Assembly (NCBI GenBank): GCA_034670405.1
Contig: JAXDDX010000057.1
Location: 1,287,001 to 1,351,000 of the forward strand
Reading direction: 5' to 3'
DNA length: 64,000 bases
DNA from: Hoplostethus atlanticus
Lineage: Eukaryota > Chordata > Actinopteri > Trachichthyiformes > Trachichthyidae
Numbering within the stretch: the stretch's first letter is position 1; each line of letters starts with the position of its first letter. The notes under the pieces are model-generated. The model had not been told where the DNA came from, made no database searches, and was given only the letters and a program-made list of their open reading frames with translations. Below are positions 1-14,472 of this stretch, one piece after another. Made by a program: the position numbers and the translations under genes.

Positions 1-14
1 TGTGTTCATTGCAG

Positions 15-1932
<1,918 letters not shown>

Positions 1933-2860
1933 ACTCAGTAGTCTGATTCTTCTGTTCTGCTCTTCCCAGGTACAAGGATACACTGAAATTGAGGAATACA
2001 ATGCATTTTGATGTGTGTGTGTGTGTGTATATAAAAATCCTTGTAAATAATATAAATTTCGAGACATCAAAAAGCCTTACTAGTAAGCTTCCTGTTTTAT
2101 GGGAAGGCTTTGCTAATTATTGAGATTTGTATGAGTTTGTTTACAGTGTTATGTGTTGAATGTGCTCCTCAGTCGTTGTCTTGCTACTGGACATCACATA
2201 TTTATTCTCAGCCACTCCTTAGCAAAACTAGAATAGGCCTGTCTCCTGCCTCCTGCCTCCAGAGGGCAGCAAATGTCTGTAAAACACGGCAACGCCTTGC
2301 TGATATTTAGATTGATGATCAAACTCACTACTTAGTTGATTTATTGACTGACTAATGGTATTAAGTGCTCTCTGTACTTGTACTCCTTACCGTGATCAGG
2401 GGTGATTACAGGAAAATGATTTGCCAAATGTAATTATGTGATAAAAAATACATCATAACCAAGCATCGTGGAAGTGTTTCATATACAGTCACAGTTTGCA
2501 CAAGATTCAAATACATGATTTTGAAAGTAGCAGATCTAATGATTTGGTTGGGTTGTTCCCCCCCATTCTAACAGTTTTAATAGAAGAGCATTTCATGCCA
2601 CTTCCCTTGTGCGACTATAATCAAATGTTTACAGTTTCTTCAACTGTATTTTCTATGAATGCAGATACTGTAAGCAATACTGCACACATGATTCACATGC
2701 TTTGCTCTTTTAGATAGATAGTCACAGTACTATATTTTTGTTCTTCGCTGCTTCTTTTGCTGTGGCCTCCAGCCACACCTCGAATGACCATGACATATAC
2801 CTACAATCTTAAATATTTGGAATGCAGCAAACCTACGACAATAAAAAAACATTTCCTGCT
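1933..2860 (+). other. spast: Probable spast 3' untranslated region
   Basis: The sequence after the TGA at 1930-1932 is AT-rich, with no sustained reading frame. An AATAAA at 2840-2845 is a plausible poly(A) signal, which would give a 3' UTR of about 0.9 kb. A short TG run lies at about 2011-2030. The exact cleavage site is not visible. Confidence 0.5.
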
Positions 2861-5800
2861 GTGTTGATTTTGTTGCCAGGTTCAGTGCAGGGCTGGATTT
2901 GTGTGTGAGAGTATGTCAGAGTCACGCTTGGGTAGTGCTTCAGAGGGAGGTCATAGTGTTGATGACTGAAGTTATGATATGCAGCCAAGACCTCATAACC
3001 AGCCATCAGCTGTCCGGGCTTGTAGTGAACCGACTTCATTTCACTGCGCGCTCCAAACCTTTTCACTGGAAATGCAATCTAAATTGAACCGTCTCTCCCA
3101 GAGGCCCTTCCCTCGGTCAGCTGGTGGTGTCGCCTGTGGTTTATGTGGGCTACCGACTGCACTGTCTGTTCCTGCAGATGTTTACAGGCCCAGTAAATGC
3201 AAACATTTCTTTTGCTATTAATTCAATTTAGGAAGCGGTCTTTAGACAGTGCTCAAAGCCGTGAGAAGGAATAAAAACACAAATTAAACCCTCGTGCGTG
3301 TTCAACACTCACATGGAGTTCAACCACACCTATAGGACTACTCTCTTTGCCCCAGGGGAGAGACGCTGGATGGAGGGTTTTCTATTGCATGTCACGACTG
3401 AAGAGCTTCTTTCATGACTGCAGGCTGGAGTGGAGAGTGTGAGGGGTTATGGTTTAGTCACCACTCTATTTTTTTTTTCTATTAATCTCCACAGAGCATC
3501 TTGCACAGTAAACAATCGGTCTTTATGATGTAGTATTACAAGATGATTTAGCCTTGTTATTGCATTGCTGACAACTTTCTCCCAGCTTTGAGACTACTTG
3601 TGCCCGCAGGTGGTAAGTTTGGTAGCCTCACTGAGTTCATCTGACAACTTGTTTTGCTGAAATACATTTTTGCAAGTATTTCTTTTCATGGCCTGTAATT
3701 AGAAAGTCATAATCAGATGTACATAACTGACAGAAGCCGAAGCATAACTGAGGTGGTTTTGAAACTGGGTAGGTGATTGACAGCTTTCCCTCGTAGCTGC
3801 AGCTGCGTGTCAGAGCGCTCCACCTCCACAGTGGCTCATTGATGGATTGACCGCTACATCCACTCAGGGGAAAACAGAATAGGTGATCATTTGATACCTC
3901 CACTGAAATAGCCCACCCTGTAGAGAGTAGAATAATAGTCAATACGGTGAGGACCACTCGCCAACTGAGCAAACAGACCGTAGGAGTGTTTCTTCAAGAG
4001 GCCCGTTATGAAAACAGCGTGTGCACGGGAGAGGTTTTGTTATGGTGAATGCACATGTCTCACTTTGAGGCTATTTGAGCCACGGGGAATCAGGCTTTGA
4101 TTTTGTGGAAGTATTAATTGCAACCTCGACATCATTTGTCAATAGACAGACTGCGTGCAGCACCATGTCAGAAAGTGGCTGTGAACTCCACTATCTTTAA
4201 GAAAAGCCTGACTGTAAACTGTTCAGCTGGTGGTAAGGGATTTCCTTCAGAGTATGGGATTTGGCCTTTTTATCACCCTCCGTTTAAAGGTGTGTTTCAG
4301 GGCCTGACACAGTGGAAATCGTTCAGGACTGAGCGTGTCCACTTTCTAGCACTGGCCACTACTGTTTCACTGGCCTGCAGAACCAATATATAACTTCATT
4401 TACCAGGGGAGTATTATTTTTCTCTCTCACGGGAGGCAAGAAGCCAAATTTAATCTTCTATCCAATGGCAACATCTGTCTTTTATGAGCAAATTTATTTT
4501 TCTTACTCGCTATTTATTTATGGTGTGTGTGTGTGTGTGTGTGTGTGTCTATGGGTGTGTCTGTGTGAGAGGGGGGAAAAAAGAGGCGGTGGTACATGGA
4601 TATGCACATATGTGTAGATGTGAACATGGGTTGATCTGTGATATTTTCAGGGACATCAAGAACTGTTCTTACACATGAAATGTACATTTAACTTGATAGT
4701 AATAAAAGACATGTGAGGACTTAACTGGGTTTTAATGAAAGAAACACCAAAATCTGAGGTGGTATGGATGGAATACCTCATCCCATAGACTGGTGTCAAG
4801 TCTTCCTTTTGGACCCTGAGGGCTTTTGTTTTTTTTTGTCTTTGCTGGCTGATTTGTACATACGTTCACCTCCAGCCCCTGACACACAGTTTACAGTTAC
4901 CAGCTGACTGTGTCTCATTCTACATCTTCATTCTAGTCGTGCTAGGTCTGCGGTGAGGTCAGTAATAACAGGTCTTACAACCTCACTATCTAATTTGGGA
5001 AGCCACTACCTTTTACAAGGTGTAGCAGGGAAACAACTTGTTGGCACAGCAACGTTTTTTTTTTTTGGTTGTAGCGTGTATGTAGGTGCTTGATCGAGGA
5101 AGGGCAGGGGATGGTTTGTGCCCATCAGGAATTTGGGATAAGAGGTTACGTAAAATGCTTTTAGAAACCTTCGGAACGCAGGAGGAGTCTCGGGGTGGAT
5201 GTATCCCGTGTCTGCATGCCTCGGAGTGCACCAAGCCCAGTTCACATATGTTTTCTCTTTGACTGCCGCCTGCAGCAACAAAGCTATAAATGACTGGGGT
5301 GGACAGAGGGGAAGCAAACTCTCGGTCATGCCCACACAGGACCTGTGAAGGCATTAATCTAAATAACCTGTGTGAGAAGGTGAGGAGCCAAGCCCTTGCC
5401 TTTGACTTCACAGGAACTGTGCGGCTGTGTCAGACGTGACTCTACTCGGTGGTCTGTCATCGTTTTTGCTAAAGAATGGTTGTTTTCACTGTCGCATCAG
5501 GCTTGTCCACTAAAAACTTCAATTGGGATACCATATAGAAAGCATAATGCTAATGCTAAAAGCATCTATATAATGGCAGGAATAGGTTAGCTTCCCCATA
5601 GAGATGTCTTTCCTTTGAGTCCCTTGGACAAATTGGACAAACATCCCTCCCAGATGATGCCCAGGATGCCTATCGGACTCACAGGTGGACATGTCGAGAC
5701 GCAGGTTGGGACGTGGTGGAGGGTGGGGGTGGGTGGGGGGGGCGGGGGGGGGTGCTGAGGGGAGAGCAGTGTCAGGGTGAGCTGCAGGCTGCCCTGCGGT

Positions 5801-6121
5801 GCATTCCTTCAGCCCATACACAGCCAAAACACTTGATGAAAAGTGAAAGTGCAGTGAAGAGTGTGTGTTTTCATAGGTGTAATGTTCTGTCTGTCTGTCA
5901 TGCTGCTTTTTCCTCTCCTTGCCCTCTCCTTTTTATGTCTTTGTGGCCTTTCCCCCGGGTCATTCATGTGAGGACAGGAGTGGCGGCTCACCTCCAGCCC
6001 CTGACCCCGGCCAGGTTCATCGCGCGCCGATTAGCCTACCACCCCAATCCCATCTCACACTACCTGGTCAGCTTGAACCCTGCCCTCCCGTTGCAGGGTT
6101 GAAGACATCTGGCGTCTCGCA
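2861..6121. other. Intergenic, no gene recognised
   Basis: I see no convincing exon here; the open frames are short and lack consistent splice signals. It contains a TG microsatellite at 4523-4548 and a G-rich tract at about 5713-5757. The DNA from about 5900 becomes GC-richer and may be an upstream part of the uncertain transcript that follows. Confidence 0.5.
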
Positions 6122-6924
6122 ATGCAACTATTCTCTGCAGCACGCTCGGGCCAAGTAGGATCGGATCAGGTGAGTTGACATTGCAGTTTTGGGGTTTGAT
6201 GCTCAGCTCATCATAACAAAGTCATACCAAAGACTTAAAAGATTGGACTTAAGTTCTTAATAAGACTATTTCTTAAGCCTTTTGCTAATGGCTTTCTTAG
6301 TCTTAAACATCTGGATCCCAAAGCACACACTGTTGTTTTTGTCAACTCTTTTTTTTTGTGTGGAATAAATATGTACAAAGATTAAACATGAAAAATGACT
6401 TGCTTTAGCAGGTACTGAGAGAGTGGTTTGGCATTACCAGTAGACCCAAAGGGCTGAAGATGTTTGCAGAGTCACTAGCAGATCCGAACACGTTGGCATG
6501 CTCCACCCGTCGTGCTGCCAGCTTCGACACTGTAAGCCTCTTTCAGCATCTACGATTGAATTAAATGTACAAAGAGCTGTTAGGCAAATGAAACCAATCG
6601 GTTATCCTTCTCCCACTGCAGGCAGAATATTCACTATGGGACTGGAGCCTCCAGAAATCCTTGTGTGAAACTTTAGAGCATCGGTTCTCAGCTGATTTTG
6701 TGTTCACACCCAAATGTTACCGTGGTAACCCAGTGTATTATATAGAAAAATACAGGCCCATTCACGTCACTGTATCAAGAGCTCAGTTAATAAATTTGAT
6801 AGTGAAATATGACTCCAATGAGATAAACATGAATGAAGCCAAAAGAGCATTTAGTAATAACGATCAAAAGTGGCCTCATGGGAAAAGATCATTTCAGTGT
6901 GATCCTTTCACCAGCCCGACCTGA
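6122..6924 (+). CDS. Unrecognised three-exon open chain (putative small protein)
   Basis: Three open segments join in frame through good splice signals: 6122-6169 (ATG at 6122, donor GTGAGT), 6412-6531 (acceptor TTTAGCAG, donor GTAAGC) and 6622-6924 (acceptor CTCCCACTGCAG, stop TGA 6922-6924). Together they encode 156 residues. The middle exon, a clean 40 codons, contains LREWFGITSRPKGLKMFAES. The third starts AEYSLWDWSLQKSLCE and then turns into lower-complexity sequence that may be untranslated. An in-frame TGA at 6074-6076 precedes the first ATG. I do not recognise the family. It could be a small unannotated gene, the 3' end of a longer gene, or a non-coding RNA with chance openness. It lies about 4.2 kb downstream of spast on the same strand. 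Confidence 0.33.
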
Positions 6925-7239
6925 AATTCTTTGCTTTCATTTTCTGTCACGGTACATTTCACGCTCCATGGATTTCACTGTCTACCTTTTTATCATGTGG
7001 CACGCAACATATGTGTTCTGGAGCATTTGGGCAACCTGCGGGAAGACGAACACGTTTGTGCCCGTTTGTGCGGGATATCAAAGGCGTCGTGGTGAAACAG
7101 GCCTACGGTGAAGTCTGGTTCCATCAGGATGTTTGAAAAGCAGGCTGTCTTGGCGGTGTGCCCAGGAACAGGCCTGGAGCCCTTTCATCTCTCTGTGTCT
7201 TACAGCATCTCACAGTGTCTCACAGCGCCACTGTGAAAT

Positions 7240-7440
7240 GACCACATGACACACACACACAACACAAAGTACTACAAAGAACCACAAAGTAACACAAACT
7301 AAGTAGTCCAAACAAACAAAACAAAGCATACCTCAAAGTACTGCAAAAAAACACAAAGAACCTGGAAGAACTACAAATACCACAAAGTGTACCAGAACAA
7401 ACCACAAATCATACACAAAAAACTACAAAGTGTACCACAA
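7240..7440 (+). repeat. Degenerate ACCACAAAGT tandem array, left arm
   Basis: About twenty imperfect repeats of a 9-11 bp unit (ACCACAAAGT, ACTACAAAGT, AACACAAAGT) run along the + strand up to the CA microsatellite. The same unit occurs in reverse orientation at about 7795-7897, so the two arrays face each other across about 350 bp. Confidence 0.75.

Positions 7441-7442
<2 letters not shown>

Positions 7443-7488
<46 letters not shown>
7443..7488. repeat. (CA)n microsatellite
   Basis: An uninterrupted CA dinucleotide run of about 23 units directly follows the ACCACAAAGT array. Confidence 0.95.
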
Positions 7489-7489
<1 letters not shown>

Positions 7490-7794
7490 GCACACCACTG
7501 TCACTCTCTGCTCCTCTCCTGATACGCCAGAGGGAACCTGAGCTCATATTCACAAATATTCAGTGAATGCTCTGAGAGCAACTCAGAGTCAGGAATGGGC
7601 AGAAACTCTTATTTTGGTAAAAGGGTGTGACTGAACAAATCTCTCGGTATCATTAGCTGACAGAGGAAAATCTCAACAAGCGCCTCAAGTTGATATAAAA
7701 AACAAGTACCAGGAAATGTAGAATGTAGAAATGTTGCCTATATTTAAATATGACAGACACAATACTTGTGATGTTACAATCACCATTGAATTGT

Positions 7795-7897
7795 AGTATG
7801 CTTTGTTGCACTGTGATAGCTTGTGATACTTTGTGGTACTTTATGGTGCACTTTGTGTTTTTTTTGTGGCACTGTGGTACTTTGTGGTAGGTTGTGG
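7795..7897 (-). repeat. ACTTTGTGGT tandem array, right arm (inverted)
   Basis: Repeats of ACTTTGTGGTAC-type units on the + strand are the reverse complement of the array at 7240-7440. The order and spelling are imperfect, as expected for an old or drifting satellite. Confidence 0.7.
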
Positions 7898-10436
7898 CCA
7901 TTAGCAGAATCGCCTTAGGATAATAATCTGTCATATAAATAAAAGTCCACTTTGCTATTCCCAGCTTGCAATGGCCAACTGATATGTATAGTTGGTTCAG
8001 TGATTCAACTTCAGTTCATTCAACAGTTCATTAAAGTTGTTTTTTTTTTGGGGTAGATTTTTCCCAGGAAAAATCCTCTGACGCACAGGAAGTGATGCGA
8101 TTTATGTTTCTGGCAGCAGCAACAGAGGTTTACTCAGAATAAATAGAAGAACTGGGTAGTTAGCAGGAGCAGCGATAGCCACCGTGACTGAACAGAGAAA
8201 GAAAATAGCGCCACAGAAACTCGAACCTCAACAGAAAATCCAAGTCAAAAATCGTCAGAGTACTGGGCACACTGACGACGAAATCCCCCCAGTCCAAAAA
8301 CACCAAAGACGTCACCAAAATAAAAAAATAATAAAAAAGACAATCTCTCAGTTTCCACGTTAAGCTTATATTTCTGCTTTGACAGAGGTTGTTTTCACTT
8401 GCTATAATCTTGCAGAGGGGCAGAGACACAAGACAGAGCCTTTCTCCTGTTGTCTGGGAGCACACAGTCAAGGAGTAGACCTTGACCCCTATCACATGGC
8501 CTGTTAGACAGAGGTCTCCTTATCCACAGCATCGGACCGTGAGGTGCAGTCGATTGGGGTGTGGGACAGGGGAACGGGGTCACTCTGAGGATGTTGTTTT
8601 CCAACTCACTCACTCACAGCATCTGTCATGCTAATTCTCTGAGAAACCAGAATTTTGTGGCACGGTGAACTCAGCAGAAGAGTAAATAAGGAAATTAAAC
8701 TTAAACATAGATTTTGATTGAGGAGAAACGCATGAGAGCTGAGTCAGAGGAAAAGCTGCCAAAGGGTAAATGGCCTGTATCGTGGGTAGTAAAGTTAAAT
8801 GCACACCCAAGCAGCATCCTGTGCAAATCACTCTATAATGACTGTAAAATGTGAATCAACCTCTGCAATATGCCTGGTGGTAATACTGCTAATTGGCATC
8901 GCATCCATGCCTGGAAGTCACAGAATCTCTTACCACAATCAAACCTGTGTTTCTAAAAGCTTTCTAAAAAAAGGGCATTACTGTACAAATACATTACTGT
9001 ATTTGAGTCGTCCTGGACTGTTTTCTGACATATGTTTAAGGAAAATGTTTTTTCAAAGATGAGAAGGAGGTAAGCATCAGCCAGCAGAATAAACAATCAG
9101 TCTAGCTGTAAGCACGCTGCTGGCGCTCTTCCACATGTGGCATGCAGAGAGAGAGAGAGAGAGATTAACCTATTAACTCTGCGACCACATCAATTATTGG
9201 GCTGACATGAAATCAGGAAGCATCGTGCCACGGGGATCCTCAAAGGATGTGTAAATTCATAATCATAATCCTTTTATCACCCATACAGATTTATATGTTA
9301 TGTTACTTTTCTGATCAATGAAACAGGTGTATTTTAACAGTGCACCCCCGAAACAGATTCTATTCTAAAACAGTGATATATTTAAAGGGGACTAAGCAGA
9401 CCATTACAGCAAAAAACAGCATTTCACCTGCTTGATCTATAGGCTCAGCTGTCCTGTAAACACGCTGTTAACATACAAAGCCACGTGGCGGGTATTTCAG
9501 TGGAAGACCAGATCATGCTGCCAGGTGTGCTACAGCTGGGTGTTGATCACTTAAGTGAGTCACTCTGTCGACCGTCTGGCATGTTGTCCAGCTGGTCAGG
9601 AAAACGTTGCCCTCCAAGACCAGACCTCGGGAGGTTGATTCTTCACTGGAAAAGAGCCTGAAAACAGATCCAGTGCACATCTTTAACCTCCATATCCACC
9701 ATGTTCCCTGTACATCTGAACATCTTGAACATTTCTGATATACATTCATGCACATGACATGTACATATTTCTTTACATATCCCATATGGGCCAGTACATA
9801 CTGTATATTTATGGACACATTTGTGTACAGTTCTGTACATATGCTACTTCCATCTGTAAATTTGGTCTGATAATAATAACAGCTAACATGGACATTTTGT
9901 ACAGCTTACAAAGCACATTTCTAGACAAATTCTGCGCTACAGACAGAGACAAAGTCAGGAGGGCAGAGTTAACGGGCCAGCAGGCCGCTTTATTTGCAAT
10001 CAGCAATAATAAATACGTCCCGGTGTTGACAGCAAGTGTTCAGCGCCGTCTCCCTCAGCTGCTGGCACCTCCCTCTGTCCCGGCAGGTCAGCCACGGAGC
10101 ACGAAAGCTGCCAGTCCGCCAGGCTTCCCGGAGAGTCCCTGCTCCAACCCCGACTGGGCAGCTCTTCCAGGCTGCTCCCAGCTGCATCCTCCGCGGACCT
10201 TGGTCAGTCGTCGCTGCTGGTGACTGCTGCAATCAGCCTTAATTGGCCGCAGCCGTGCTGGATCCAAGGAGAATCAGTCCACTGACTCGACTCTCTCCTG
10301 CAGCCTACGCCTCACCCACTCCCTCCCCCCAGTCCGCCACACTATAATACTAAATATATATATATATAGCAATGACTCTATTTATCCACAGGGATTAGTA
10401 AAGTTTCATCTGATCTTTGAAATGGACATGAAATGT

Positions 10437-10750
10437 ATTAGCACTGTCGCCCCCCCAGCAAGAAGGACCAGGGTTTGATTCCCTTCCCCGTCCTTTCTGT
10501 GTGGAGTTTCCATGCTCTCCCCGTGTTCATGTGGCTTTCCTCTGGATGCTCCGGTGTCCTCCCACGATCCAGAGACATGCAAGTCAGGTGGATTTGAGAC
10601 TCTAAATTGCCCATAGGTATGAATGTCAGCGTGAATGATTGTATATTTGTATTTGCCCTGTGATGGACTGGCAACCTGTCCAGTAGGTTTCCCAGTCTTC
10701 TGCCCAATGCATGCTGGGATAGGCTCCAGCCCCCTGTGATCCTGAATAGG
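10437..10750 (+). mobile_element. tRNA-derived SINE, 5'-truncated copy
   Basis: It begins TTAGCACTGTCGCC and carries a B-box-like GGGTTTGATTCCC at about 10471-10483. The body is the widely repeated teleost sequence TGTGTGGAGTTTCCATGCTC, then GTGATGGACTGGCAACCTGT and GGGATAGGCTCCAGCCCCCT, ending in a short A-rich tail with AATAAATAG. I know this body as a common fish interspersed repeat. The exact family name was not checked. The copy has drifted and its head is incomplete. Confidence 0.75.
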
Positions 10751-13700
10751 GAAAAGACAATAAATAGATTTTCCATCAGCATGAAGAGTTTCAGTTGGTT
10801 TATTAAAGTCACATTTCTTCTGTAAACTGTGAGTAGCCTGGTACATCTAACATTAACAACTACATTTGAAGGTCTGTGATAGATGACTTGACCACTTATT
10901 GGCTCTGACAGATACGTATTCATCCAGCGGTCAGCAGGTCGGCCTGAGAGTTGTCCCATTCCTTCTTAATTAGGCCCAAACAGGCATGTGTCATGGGTCA
11001 TCAGGTCTAGTGAGAGTGTCATCTTTAGGAATAACAACTTTTGTTTCTGGGGGAGAGGGTAATGGTCTGCCCCAGTAACCCGCTGTCACACACGGGTCAA
11101 ATCACTGACCCTGAGAGGGCGTCAAGCATCAATGTTGTTAATGGGGTCATGCATCTGAAATGCTTGTTTAGTTTTGGTTTTGATCTTGAGTGACAGTTTC
11201 AAACTTGTTGACTCCCTTTCACCATCGACTGAGGCGTCCATGTGTTACAACACAACAGCAGGCTGGGGGACAGGTGGGCTACCCCTTGAGATCTGCCACG
11301 CAATAGCTTGTTAGTGCGTCAGGCTCCTGCAGCTGTAGCTCCATAGAGGAGTCATTGCACTAATCCCCTCAGACCCCAGAAAAGTCTGAGGAGAGTATCC
11401 AATGTTTGGTGTCAGTGCACAGACCATTCACTCAGACAAAGGAGGAGGCTGAAGAGATCATCCATCCATACCCTCTTCACCCGTGCCAAGCAGGGCCGCA
11501 GGGGTTGACAACTACTCTAGTTGAGCCTCGGTGGAAGCAAAGGCCACAGTCTGTCAGACATCAACCAGCTGGCCAGACAGAAAGCATGGAAAGGTGCCCT
11601 TGAAATTAGAGCCATTGTAGTATTCAAAACTCTGCGTGTGCTTGTGCATGCGTGTGCACGTGTGCTAATCACGGTTGCTTGATTTCCTTGTTTCTTTGCT
11701 TGTAATTCATATTGTCCACACGATTGAGACCGCATGCCAAAATGATGTCTAGTTTTATTTGCACATTTCCATTTCCTCATGGAAATCACTTTATATTTTG
11801 GCAAAATATCCCTCCATGTCAAACCTGATGTGCAGACCCCTTGGGAAAGGCATGTAGGCAACCCTAAATGAGACCTACTTACATAAGTTACCTGCTTAAA
11901 CAAACACAGACTCTGGAGGATAAATTGCAACCTGGACGCAGTGCCTAAATAAATGTTTGCATGTGGTTCAGTGCCAAAGATCTTGAGCCACAAAACCAAT
12001 CCACGTTGCTCCTTGGGCTCTACACAGAGCCTGTGTTCACTTGCTGTTGACTAACTAAACTATTCATTAATTCTTTTCCTATGGGGTTTATTATGGGGTA
12101 TTATGCAAAATGTATTTCACGCAACAGTGCATCCCCTTTCTGCCCACCATAATAGTTTCAAATGAGACCAATAATACTAAGTGCTCTTTGCCTGTGTGCA
12201 ATTTTATGAATTTCAACTTGATTGCGATTTAAGGACAACTAAAAGTCTGCTACCAGATGCATTCGGTTTCAAATATCGTTCAAGTAACTGTATTTGAAGC
12301 AGCAGTGTCTTCCACTGTTTACCTTGTCAAGACAAGGAACTGTTTTGGGGCAAGGGAAAGAGGAAAAACAGTCCAGTCTTTGTACCTTTGGTTAGGTCCC
12401 GTATGAGCTGTGGTCGGCTCTGATGAATTTCAGAAGTCCTTGCCCTGCCAGGAGAACCTCTCAAACCTCAGAGCCCATACCATGGAGCTTTGGAGTGGGG
12501 TAGACTGGCTGCCCAGCTGTTACCCTCCATATCCTGTTTAACATCCATATCCCATCCATGGTATATCAGGACATCTACTAATGGCCACATGGATGTTTCA
12601 CAGGGCTAGAGAAAACACTGTGGAAGAAAAGTATTGGTGTAACATCAATCTTTCACAGTTACTTACACAGTTAAATTGCTCTCTAGTGAAATGACAATGA
12701 ATGCCCCATTTCTCTAAACCGATATTACTCCTAGGAGATTCAGACCTCTTTAGAAGGAGGTGTGAACATGTAGTGGGCAGGCAGTCGTGATTCATAGGTT
12801 TTTGTTGCTGGACCCATACCACCTTCAGCTATAGGCCAGCTGGATGTTCCTTTCAGTGGCTCTTCCTGTTTCCGAGAATAAGCAGTGGAGATGAAAACCT
12901 TTTCCTCAGCTTCTTTACGCCCTAAACATCTGATGTACCACAGAACAGCTGCTCTCTCTGATTGGGTTGCTGTTGGAAGCCTGGTCACGAGTCGGACACC
13001 CATCTGAGAGGCTCTGCACGACCGAGGCCAGGCTTTGAAAGATCATTTGCAGATGATTCCAACCAATATCTTGCAAATGTAGATAGATGTGAACTAAAAG
13101 AAAATATAGAATAATCTGTTGCTGAGATTGGCCATTTATCAACATCCTGCAAGAATTACAGGCAAGCCTTTTACTTCTTCTTACTTCAATACTGTGTGGA
13201 GCATTCACACAAGTAGTCCTTGTGTCTGAGTGCACTCGCTCAGTGACAGGGAGAGAGAGTGAGTGGACCATTTCTCACATTTTCAGTCTTGAAAGTGAAC
13301 CTTTTTAAGGAGAAACTGTATTGGTCTCTTGACCTGGTGTATGTCCTCTGTGAAGAGAGGCTTTGTTGCCCTCAGACAGCTCGTGGCCTTTAACACACAC
13401 CTCCATAATAGTATCTGTGTCTGTGATTTTCCATTTGGAAAATCGTGAGCTTTTCACCTCACATCCCCAGCTTTGCTATAGAGAGAGAGCGAGGCAATCA
13501 TTATAAGCCTAATGATATAGTGGCCTACTGTGGTTGCACTTTGATTGCCACTCTTCACACACACGTGCCAAAGTACACAGACCAGAGTTAAGCTAATCAT
13601 CACAACCACTTCCTGTTACGTGCTCACGTCTGAGCATTGTACAATGTACAGTACATGTCAGTGCATTGTGCTCAGCTTAAACCTCATACGTGTAAAACTC

Positions 13701-14077
13701 AACAAAAGGCTAACATACATACCTATGGATCAGAAAATCACTACAGAAAATGACCATTAACTACATTAACTGATTACAACACAGAAGAACAGATACTTTC
13801 TCTGGGTTAGCCCAGACTTGCTTCATGTCTACTGTCTACTGTCAGATGCTTGTGGTCCTCAGCACCTGTTGAAGGCAGGTTCTTCGTTGGCCTTTGGCCT
13901 CTTAGCTTAGCAGCAGTGTAATCTCAGTGGCAGCTGTCCTCCACACTGATGGCACGACAAGTGACAAGTGTTGCTAATAGTTTGCTTGCTACCTAGACAG
14001 GCTAATCTCCTCACTTTCATTGTAAGAGGATTCTAGTCATCCTAGTAGTAGTCTAGTAGTCTAGTCTAGTAGTCTAG

Positions 14078-14150
14078 TACACTCTCAGAAAAAAGGGTAC
14101 GGCCCCAGTGACAAAGGGTACAATTGTGTACCCTTTTTTCTGAGAGTGTA
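14078..14150. mobile_element. 73-bp palindromic MITE-like element
   Basis: Perfect 23-bp terminal inverted repeats (outer part TACACTCTCAGAAAAAAGGG) at 14078-14100 and 14128-14150 flank a 27-bp core. The element is embedded in a CTAGTAGT-rich tract on both sides. It is far too short to code for anything and fits a non-autonomous DNA transposon remnant. Perfect arms suggest it is young or maintained. Confidence 0.75.
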
Positions 14151-14200
14151 GTCTACTAAGTCTAGTAACCTAGACTAGTAGTTCTCTTGCCTACCTATGT

Positions 14201-14271
14201 TGAATGCACTTATTGTAAGTCGCTTTGGATAAAAGTGTCTGCTAAATGCCTGTAATGTAATATAATGTAAA
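14201..14271 (+). mobile_element. Teleost SINE tail fragment
   Basis: It contains TTGTAAGTCGCTTTGGATAA followed by AAGTGTCTGCTAAATG and short ATGTAAT-type repeats. This is the recognisable 3' end of a SINE found in very many fish genomes. The tRNA-like head is absent here, apparently lost or displaced by the palindromic element upstream. Confidence 0.75.
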
Positions 14272-14393
14272 AACATTACTAACAAGATCATTCATGAAAG
14301 TATCTTAATACTGGTTACGACTTCCAATCATAAACAACAAACCTGTGATGCAATAAATACAGTTTCTATATTCAGTATATGTATATGGCTAAA

Positions 14394-14472
14394 CCTAGCC
14401 CTGATACAGGACCCTTTGGGAGTTCATCGTATGGGTTTTTACTTCTCCGAAGGGTCCTGTATCAGGGCTAGG
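14394..14472. mobile_element. 79-bp perfect palindrome with direct-repeat flanks
   Basis: The left arm at 14394-14416 (beginning CCTAGCCCTGATACAGGACC) is repeated exactly in reverse complement at 14450-14472, with 33 bp between them. An 11-bp direct repeat GGCTAAACCTA lies at 14387-14397 and 14471-14481, overlapping the arms. It may be a tiny non-autonomous transposon or a fold-back sequence. No open frame is present. Confidence 0.65.

Noticed and set aside
7443-7488. CRISPR-like regular repeats
   Set aside because: The dinucleotide and decamer repeats have no unique spacers and the genome is eukaryotic.
9759-10223. 154-codon + frame over a GC-rich block
   Set aside because: The frame spans a compositional change and reads Pro/Ser-rich low-complexity at its end. 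It looks like unassigned repeat DNA.
10438-10959. Minus-strand frames of 146 and 173 codons
   Set aside because: They lie mostly inside the SINE copy on its opposite strand and reflect the repeat, not a gene.
11517-11999. 160-codon minus-strand frame
   Set aside because: No domain, no splice sites of note, no similarity that I recognise; consistent with chance.
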